NCBI RefSeq assembly: GCF_037482405.1
Contig: NZ_JBBHZZ010000005.1
Span: 201,554 to 265,553, forward strand
DNA from: Pseudokineococcus marinus
Lineage (GTDB): Bacteria > Actinomycetota > Actinomycetes > Actinomycetales > Quadrisphaeraceae
DNA: 64,000 nucleotides
Direction: 5' to 3'
The translations under genes were made by a program, and so were the position numbers. Shown here one piece after another: positions 58,252 to 64,000 of the stretch (positions are counted from its first letter, which is position 1; each line of letters opens with the position of its first letter). The notes beneath the pieces are model-generated. The model ran no database searches. It saw only the letters and a program-made list of their open reading frames with translations, and had not been told where the DNA came from.

Positions 58252-59592
58252 ATGGACGACGCCGTCTCCTCCCGACGCCCGCACGGGTCGCGCCCGGGAC
58301 CCCCTCGCACCGCCGCGACCGAGCCGCCCGACCAGGGGCCCGGAGCCGTGGTCCCGCAGCGACCGCCGTCCCTGCGGCGCGTCGGCCCCGGCATCGTCGT
58401 GGCGGCGACCGGGGTCGGCGCCGGGGACCTCGTCGCCACCCTCATCGCCGGGGCCGAGCTCGGCTACGTGCTGCTGTGGGCGGCGGTCGTCGGCTGCGTG
58501 GTCAAGATCGCCCTGGCCGAGGCGACCGGGCGCTTCCACCTGGCCACGGGCACGACGATCATCCAGGGGTGGCGCTCGCTGACCCGTTGGGCCACCGGCT
58601 ACTTCGGCGTCTACGTCGTCGTCTGGGGCTTCGTCTACGGCGCCACCGCCATGACGGCGAGCGCCCTGCCGCTCGCTGCGCTCTTCCCCGACGTCATGCC
58701 CCTGCCCGCGTGGGGCGCGCTGTGCGGCGTCGCGGGCCTCGTCCTGGCCGTGACGAGCCGCTACGCCGTCTTCGAGAAGATCATGACGGTCCTCATCGGC
58801 GTGATGTTCCTCGTCGTCGTGGGGCTCGCGGTCCTCGTCGCACCGGACGTGCCGGCGGTGCTCGCCGGGCTCGTCCCCCGCCTGCCCGACGGGTCGGTCG
58901 TCTACACGCTCGGTCTGGTCGGCGGCGTGGGCGGCACCATCACGATGGCGGCCTACGGGTACTGGGTGAACGCCAAGGGGTGGCGCGACGCCGGCTGGGT
59001 GCGGGTGATGCGCTGGGACAACCGCATCGCCTACGTCACGACGGGCGTCTTCGTCGTGGCCATGCTCGTCGTGGGCGCCGAGCTGCTCAACGCGGCGAGC
59101 ATCAGCCTCACCCAGGGCGACCGAGGGCTGCTCGACCTCGGCGAGGTCCTCGAGGACCGCTTCGGCCCCGTCGTGGCGACGGTCTTCCTCGTCGGCTTCT
59201 TCGCGGCCGCCTTCAGCTCCCTGCTCGGCGTGTGGAACGGGGTGAGCCTCCTCTTCGCCGACTTCGTGGCCACCATGCGCAGCAGCACCGGCTCGCCCGC
59301 CCGCGCGGAGCACCCCGAGCGCTCCCTGCCCTTCCGGGCGTTCGTCCTGTGGCTCACCTTCCCGCCCATGCTGCTGCTCCTGGTGGACCAGCCGTTCCAG
59401 CTCGTCCTGGCCTACGGCGTCCTCGGCGCCCTCTTCATGCCCTTCCTCGCGGGCACGCTCCTGTGGCTGCTCAACACCGGACGCGTCCCGCGGGAGTGGC
59501 GCAACCGGTGGCTGAGCAACGTCCTGCTCGTCGCCGCCGGCCTGCTCTTCGTCGTCCTCTGCGTCGAGCAGCTGCGGGGCTACCTGTCCTGA
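58252..59592 (+). CDS. divergent Nramp-family divalent-metal transporter
   Basis: 446 residues, ATG at 58252 with GAGG upstream. About 11 membrane helices start with VGPGIVVAATGVGAGDLVAT, the Nramp first helix. The classical DPGN metal motif is replaced by GAGD, so the usual Asp and Asn ligands are changed. The sixth-helix region reads GGTITMAAYGYWVNAKGW. This places it among Nramp-related proteins whose metal may not be Mn or Fe. Substrate unknown; no metal operator is visible. Confidence 0.85.
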   Translation: MDDAVSSRRPHGSRPGPPRTAATEPPDQGPGAVVPQRPPSLRRVGPGIVVAATGVGAGDLVATLIAGAELGYVLLWAAVVGCVVKIALAEATGRFHLATGTTIIQGWRSLTRWATGYFGVYVVVWGFVYGATAMTASALPLAALFPDVMPLPAWGALCGVAGLVLAVTSRYAVFEKIMTVLIGVMFLVVVGLAVLVAPDVPAVLAGLVPRLPDGSVVYTLGLVGGVGGTITMAAYGYWVNAKGWRDAGWVRVMRWDNRIAYVTTGVFVVAMLVVGAELLNAASISLTQGDRGLLDLGEVLEDRFGPVVATVFLVGFFAAAFSSLLGVWNGVSLLFADFVATMRSSTGSPARAEHPERSLPFRAFVLWLTFPPMLLLLVDQPFQLVLAYGVLGALFMPFLAGTLLWLLNTGRVPREWRNRWLSNVLLVAAGLLFVVLCVEQLRGYLS

Positions 59593-59628
59593 GCACCGCC
59601 CCCGGGAGGAGCCGTCGGGGCGGGACGG

Positions 59629-59656
59629 CGGGACGCGACGCCCCGGGCGCGTCCCG
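59629..59656 (+). terminator. hairpin between the Nramp gene and leuS
   Basis: 9-bp arms CGGGACGCG (59629-59637) and CGCGTCCCG (59648-59656) around a 10-base loop, 37 bases after the transporter stop. Confidence 0.55.
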
Positions 59657-59725
59657 GGCGGCACCCGGGCGCGCCAGCCGGCCGCCGGCCTCGGGGGCCC
59701 GCGCGCCGCACTAGTCTCGGCCGGC

Positions 59726-62650
59726 GTGGCTCCCGAGAACACCGCCCCCGCCGAGACCCCCTCCCCCGCCGCCGGCGCCCCCGCCGCGCGCTACGACGCG
59801 GGGCTCGCGGCGCAGGTCGAGGCGCGGTGGCAGCAGCGGTGGCTCGACGACGACGTCTACGCGGCGCGCACCCCCCGCGAGGGCGGCAGCACCGCCTTCG
59901 TCATGGACATGTTCCCGTACCCCTCGGGCGCGGGCCTGCACGTCGGCCACCCCCTGGGCTACATCGCGACGGACGTCTACAGCCGGTACCTGCGGATGTC
60001 CGGGCGAGAGGTGCTCCACACCCTCGGCTACGACGCCTTCGGGCTGCCGGCCGAGCAGTACGCCGTGCAGACCGGCACCCACCCGCGGACCTCGACCCTC
60101 GCCAACATCGCGACGATGCGCGAGCAGCTGCGCCGCCTCGGCCTGGGCCACGACCCGCACCGCTCGATCTCGACGATCGACCCCGCCTACTACCGCTGGA
60201 CCCAGTGGATCTTCCTGCAGGTCTTCGGCTCCTGGTACGACGCCGAGCAGCAGCGGGCGCGGCCGATCACCGAGCTCGTGGCCGCCTTCGAGGACGGGTC
60301 GCGACCGACGCCCGACGGGCGCCCGTGGGCCGACCTGACCGCGGTCGAGCGCGACGACGTCCTGTCCCGGCACCGCCTCGCCTACGCCGACGAGGCGCCC
60401 GTCAACTGGTGCCCGGGGCTGGGCACGGTGCTCGCCAACGAGGAGGTCACGGCCGAGGGGCGCTCCGAGCGCGGCAACTTCCCCGTCTTCACGGCCTCGC
60501 TGCGCCAGTGGAAGATGCGGATCACGGCCTACGCCGACCGCCTCGTCGACGACCTCGAGCCGCTCGACTGGCCCGAGGCCATCAAGGTCCAGCAGCGGCA
60601 CTGGATCGGGCGCAGCCACGGCGCGCACGTGCGCTTCGCCGTCGAGGGCGGCGAGGCCGCGGGCGACGGCGTCGTCGAGGTCTTCACCACGCGCCCCGAC
60701 ACCCTCTTCGGGGCCACCTACCTCGTCCTCGCCCCCGAGCACCCCCTCGTCGACACGGTGCTGCCGGCGGCCTGGCCGGACGCCACTCCGGCGGGAGACC
60801 CGCTGCCGCAGAGCTGGACCGGCGGCGCCGCGACCCCCCGCGAGGCCGTGCACGCCTACGCGCGCCGGGCGGCCGCGCGCACCGACGCCGAGCGGCAGGC
60901 CGAGGGGGCGGCCGGCGCCAAGACCGGCGTCTTCACCGGGGCCACCGCCACGCACCCGGCGACGGGCGAGCAGGTGCCCGTCTTCGTCGCCGACTACGTC
61001 CTCATGGGCTACGGCACGGGGGCGATCATGGCCGTGCCCGCCCACGACCAGCGCGACTTCGACTTCGCCCGCGCGTTCGACCTCCCCCTGCGCTGCGTCG
61101 TCACCCCGGCGGACGACCGCGGGCTCGACGCCTCCACGTGGGACGACGCGTGGACGGCGAAGGACGGCGCGGTCACGGGGTCGGACTCCCGCGGGCGCCT
61201 CGGGGACGACGGCGTGGTCCTCGACGGCCTGCCGGTGCCCGAGGCCGTGCAGCGGATGTCGGCGTGGCTGGACGAGCGCGGCCTGGGCCGGGCGACGACG
61301 ACCTACCGGCTGCGCGACTGGCTCTTCAGCCGCCAGCGCTACTGGGGCGAGCCCTTCCCCGTCGTCTACGACGAGGACGGCGTCGCCCACGCGGTGCCGG
61401 AGGACCAGCTGCCCGTCGAGCTGCCCGAGGTGGACGACTACTCGCCGCGGACCTTCGACCCCGACGACGCCGACACCTCCCCCGAGACGCCCCTGTCGCG
61501 CCGCGAGGACTGGGTGCACGTCGAGCTCGACCTCGGCGACGGCCCCCGCCGGTACCGCCGCGAGACCAACACCATGCCGAACTGGGCGGGCTCGTGCTGG
61601 TACGAGCTGCGCTACCTCGACCCGGACAACACCGAGCGCCTCGTCGACCCCGCCCTGGAGTCGGCCTGGATGGGCCCCCGCGAGGGCAAGCCGCTGGGCG
61701 GGGTCGACCTCTACGTCGGCGGCGCCGAGCACGCCGTCCTGCACCTGCTCTACGCGCGCTTCTGGCACAAGGTGCTCCACGACCTCGGCCACGTGAGCTC
61801 CTCGGAGCCGTTCCACCGGCTCTTCAACCAGGGGATGATCCAGGCGTACGTCTTCCGCGACGCCCGCGGCATCGCCGTGCCGGCGGCCGAGGTCGAGGAG
61901 GCCGAGGGGCCGGCGGGCACCGCCTGCACGTGGCAGGGGCAGCCGGTCACGCGCGAGCTCGGGAAGATGGGCAAGTCGCTGAAGAACGCGGTGGCGCCCG
62001 ACGAGATCGCCGCCGAGTACGGCGCCGACACCCTGCGGCTCTACGAGATGGGCATGGGCCCCCTCGACGCGGCGCGCCCGTGGGAGACCCGGGCCGTGGT
62101 CGGGTCCTTCCGCTTCCTCCAGCGCCTGTGGCGCAACGTCGTCGACGAGACGACGGGCGAGCTGCGCGTGACGGACGAGGCGGTCGACGACGCGACGGCG
62201 CGGGTCCTCGCCCGCACCGTCGACGGCGTCCGCCGCGACTACGAGGGGCTGCGGTTCAACACGGCCCTGGCCAAGGTCATCGAGCTCAACAACCACCTCG
62301 TCAAGCGCGGCTCGACGCCGCGCGCCGTCGCCGAGCAGCTCGTCCTGCTCGTCGCACCGCTGGCGCCGCACGTCGCCGAGGAGCTGTGGGAGCGCCTCGG
62401 CCACAGCACCTCCCTGGTGCGCCAGCCCTTCCCGGAGGCGGAGGAGGCCCTGCTCGTCGAGGACGAGGTGACCGCCGTGGTGCAGGTCCGCGGCAAGGTG
62501 CGCGCGCGCCTGCAGGTGCCCGCCGACATCACCGAGGACGACCTGCGCGAGCGCGCCCTCGCCGAGGGCGCCGTGCAGCGGGCCGTCGGCGACGCCGTCG
62601 TCCGCAAGGTCGTCGTGCGGCCGCCGTCGCTCGTCAACGTCGTCGTCTGA
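59726..62650 (+). CDS. leuS: leucyl-tRNA synthetase
   Basis: 974 residues, GTG at 59726. TAGTCT (59712-59717) ends 8 bases before it with no ribosome site, so the transcript is probably leaderless. Class I motifs: HVGH (residues 72-75) in GLHVGHPLGY, and KMGKS (747-751). The CP1 editing domain contains TTRPDTLFGATYLVLAPEH and YGTGAIMAVPAHDQRDF. The C-terminal anticodon-binding part ends VVVRPPSLVNVVV. It charges tRNA-Leu and proof-reads errors. Confidence 0.98.
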   Translation: MAPENTAPAETPSPAAGAPAARYDAGLAAQVEARWQQRWLDDDVYAARTPREGGSTAFVMDMFPYPSGAGLHVGHPLGYIATDVYSRYLRMSGREVLHTLGYDAFGLPAEQYAVQTGTHPRTSTLANIATMREQLRRLGLGHDPHRSISTIDPAYYRWTQWIFLQVFGSWYDAEQQRARPITELVAAFEDGSRPTPDGRPWADLTAVERDDVLSRHRLAYADEAPVNWCPGLGTVLANEEVTAEGRSERGNFPVFTASLRQWKMRITAYADRLVDDLEPLDWPEAIKVQQRHWIGRSHGAHVRFAVEGGEAAGDGVVEVFTTRPDTLFGATYLVLAPEHPLVDTVLPAAWPDATPAGDPLPQSWTGGAATPREAVHAYARRAAARTDAERQAEGAAGAKTGVFTGATATHPATGEQVPVFVADYVLMGYGTGAIMAVPAHDQRDFDFARAFDLPLRCVVTPADDRGLDASTWDDAWTAKDGAVTGSDSRGRLGDDGVVLDGLPVPEAVQRMSAWLDERGLGRATTTYRLRDWLFSRQRYWGEPFPVVYDEDGVAHAVPEDQLPVELPEVDDYSPRTFDPDDADTSPETPLSRREDWVHVELDLGDGPRRYRRETNTMPNWAGSCWYELRYLDPDNTERLVDPALESAWMGPREGKPLGGVDLYVGGAEHAVLHLLYARFWHKVLHDLGHVSSSEPFHRLFNQGMIQAYVFRDARGIAVPAAEVEEAEGPAGTACTWQGQPVTRELGKMGKSLKNAVAPDEIAAEYGADTLRLYEMGMGPLDAARPWETRAVVGSFRFLQRLWRNVVDETTGELRVTDEAVDDATARVLARTVDGVRRDYEGLRFNTALAKVIELNNHLVKRGSTPRAVAEQLVLLVAPLAPHVAEELWERLGHSTSLVRQPFPEAEEALLVEDEVTAVVQVRGKVRARLQVPADITEDDLRERALAEGAVQRAVGDAVVRKVVVRPPSLVNVVV

Positions 62651-62701
62651 GCCCGGCTCCCGGCGCCCTCGCCCCCGTCACCTCTCTCGCGCCGACGCCG
62701 A

Positions 62702-62751
62702 GGAGCCGTCCGCGAGCGTGACCGCGCGCGGTCGTGCTCGTGGACGGCTCC
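62702..62751. terminator. bidirectional hairpin between leuS and the DUF916-like gene
   Basis: 16-base arms (62702-62717 and 62736-62751, one G-U pair) enclose a second stem GACCGC/GCGGTC. It starts 52 bases after leuS and ends 25 bases before the stop of the convergent gene. Confidence 0.75.
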
Positions 62752-62775
62752 CCGGTCGGTCGGCCGCGGGCGCCC

Positions 62776-63918
62776 TCAGCGGGCGGCGTCCGAGGACGCG
62801 GTCGCCGCGGCGACGGCCGCGTCGATCCGCTCCTGCACGCGGCGCTCGGCCGCCCGGCGGCGCCGCACGACGACGACGAGGACGAGGCCCGCGAGCAGCA
62901 GCAGCACGAGCTGCGGCCACGGGACGGTCCAGACGACCAGGGGCACGCTGTCGCCGACCGGCTCCGCGTCGAGGACGTCGGCGCCCACGGGCGCGCCCTC
63001 GACGACGACCCGGCCGCCGGAGCGGAGCAGGCCCCACACCGACAGGTCGGTGCTCGCCGGCACGACCTGCCCGGGCAGCAGCTCGCGCCAGCTGTCGGAG
63101 GCGGTCGCCCCGAGGGCGTCGACCGGCCCGGAGACGCGGACGTCGGAGGTCGCGGCCACGCGCACCTGGCCCGCGTTGCGGACGCCGTAGGTGACGAGCA
63201 CCGAGCCGCTGGAGAACGGGTTCCACGAGGGCCGCCACCGCGCCTCGACGTCCTCCGCGACGACGGCGGCCCGGACGTCGCCGGTCACCCGCAGGTGCAG
63301 GCGCACGCCGACGCGCGCCGCCACCTCGAGCGGCTCGTCGCCCTCGGGGAGGACCTCGGCGACGACCCCGGCGGGGTGGTCGCCGGGGACGACGTCCGCC
63401 GGCACGGTCGTCGTGAGGGGCACCGCGACCTGCTGCTCCGGCGCGAGCGCGACGACGACGCCGCCCTCCCCGTCGTCGGCGCCCCCGGGCACCTCGCCGA
63501 GGGAGACCCACGCGCCCGAGCCGCCCGGCGTGCTGCCGGCCGGCGCCACGTCGAAGGCCTCCCCGGCGCCGACGACGCCGTCCCCGACGTGGACGCGGAA
63601 GCGGGCCGCGGCCGGGCCGAAGTTCGTCACGAGCACCTCGTCCTGCCCGGTGGCGCCGGGCGCCAGGGACTGGCGGAGGGAGACGCGGCCGTCGGCGGCG
63701 CCGCCCGAGGACGGCTGCACCGTCCACGTCGTGCGGCCGTCGGCCGCGGCGGCGGCCTGCTCGGGGGCCTGGTCGGGGGTCTGGTCGGGGGCCTGGTCGG
63801 GGGCCTGGTCGGAGGTCTGGGCGGGGGCCGGCGCGGGCGCGGTGGCGACCGCGGGCGGCGCGAGCAGCAGCCCGGTGAGGGCGGCGACGAGCACCGCGGG
63901 GACGACGACGCGCCGCAT
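62776..63918 (-). CDS. secreted membrane-anchored DUF916-like protein
   Basis: 380 residues, ATG at 63918 with AGGAGG upstream. A signal peptide (residues 1-25) is followed by a DQAP-type tetrapeptide repeat. The main part is a beta-rich extracellular domain resembling DUF916 proteins (SLRQSLAPGATGQDEVLVTNF, AGVVAEVLPEG). A C-terminal helix (WPQLVLLLLAGLVLVVVV) and a basic tail anchor it. In other bacteria such proteins work with cell-wall WxL proteins, none of which is seen here. Function unknown. 63919-64000 shows only its upstream region. Confidence 0.82.
   Translation of the reverse strand: MRRVVVPAVLVAALTGLLLAPPAVATAPAPAPAQTSDQAPDQAPDQTPDQAPEQAAAAADGRTTWTVQPSSGGAADGRVSLRQSLAPGATGQDEVLVTNFGPAAARFRVHVGDGVVGAGEAFDVAPAGSTPGGSGAWVSLGEVPGGADDGEGGVVVALAPEQQVAVPLTTTVPADVVPGDHPAGVVAEVLPEGDEPLEVAARVGVRLHLRVTGDVRAAVVAEDVEARWRPSWNPFSSGSVLVTYGVRNAGQVRVAATSDVRVSGPVDALGATASDSWRELLPGQVVPASTDLSVWGLLRSGGRVVVEGAPVGADVLDAEPVGDSVPLVVWTVPWPQLVLLLLAGLVLVVVVRRRRAAERRVQERIDAAVAAATASSDAAR
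63757..63828 (-). repeat. 12-bp coding repeat in the DUF916-like gene
   Basis: Six units close to CTGGTCGGGGGC start every 12 bases from 63757 to 63817. They encode a disordered DQAP-like repeat just after the signal peptide, and can expand or shrink in frame. Confidence 0.85.
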
Positions 63919-64000
63919 GGGGACCTCCTGGGCCGGCGGGACTGCTCGGATCGGGTCGAGCGGGTCGGGTGGAGCGGGGCGCCCGCCCGCCCCGGCGGGG

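Overview
The window is chromosomal DNA from a very GC-rich actinobacterium. Support for this: almost every codon ends in G or C, GTG starts are common, many neighbouring genes overlap as GTGA or ATGA, and several gene neighbourhoods are typical of Actinobacteria (a FasR-like regulator with fabD-fabH-acpP-fabF-accD and DUF3145; hrcA-dnaJ-phoH-ybeY-era; hemW/DUF3097; holA-comEC-comEA; lepA/rpsT). A Kineosporiales-like or related lineage is my guess from gene order and composition only. Nearly everything looks like core chromosome. I see no phage, plasmid, CRISPR or complete insertion sequence. One assembly gap (154 N) lies at 41545-41698.

Layout. 1-6597: a regulator and a complete type II fatty-acid initiation/elongation set ending in an acyl-CoA carboxylase subunit. 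FabD carries an unusual C-terminal domain that resembles a biotinyl/lipoyl carrier but lacks the acceptor lysine. 6600-9760: DUF3145 and small uncharacterised proteins. 9755-11805: a broken DUF1345 gene next to tRNA-Met, a thiolase and tRNA-Asn. 11928-16604: dnaG, dgt and dusB. 16794-20917: a secreted M14 peptidase and glyS. 21101-24429: a zinc-uptake operon (substrate-binding protein, ATPase with a His-rich tail, permease, Fur/Zur-type repressor) with a Zur-box-like promoter, followed by six tandem 18-bp hairpin units at 24453-24560. 24765-28303: uppS, recO and a GGDEF protein. 28601-30477: leuA with a short Leu-rich leader peptide. 30521-32562: a small HTH protein coupled to an ABC exporter, behind a palindromic operator. 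32777-37975: a SpoIIE-type phosphatase and the era-ybeY-phoH group plus a HIT protein. 38037-41520: a secreted Gmad2-type protein, dnaJ and hrcA with a CIRCE element. 41755-48889: an F420/LLM-type oxidoreductase, DUF3097, DUF4870, hemW, GNAT, MOSC, a decayed HNH gene and a hemerythrin-domain protein. 48876-52397: a DUF2231-Rieske fusion, lepA and rpsT. 52515-57939: YCII, holA and the comEC-comEA pair. 58252-63918: a divergent Nramp-family transporter, leuS and a secreted DUF916-like protein with repeats.

How the parts work together. The fab genes form one translationally coupled run that supplies malonyl-CoA, malonyl-ACP and ACP for chain elongation. The zinc genes form a self-regulated uptake operon. 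HrcA-DnaJ is a CIRCE-controlled chaperone operon. ComEA-ComEC-HolA combines DNA uptake with a replisome subunit. Several promoters have a TANNNT-like box only 6-8 bases before the start codon, which suggests leaderless mRNAs. Transcription ends are marked by long GC-rich hairpins without T-tracts.
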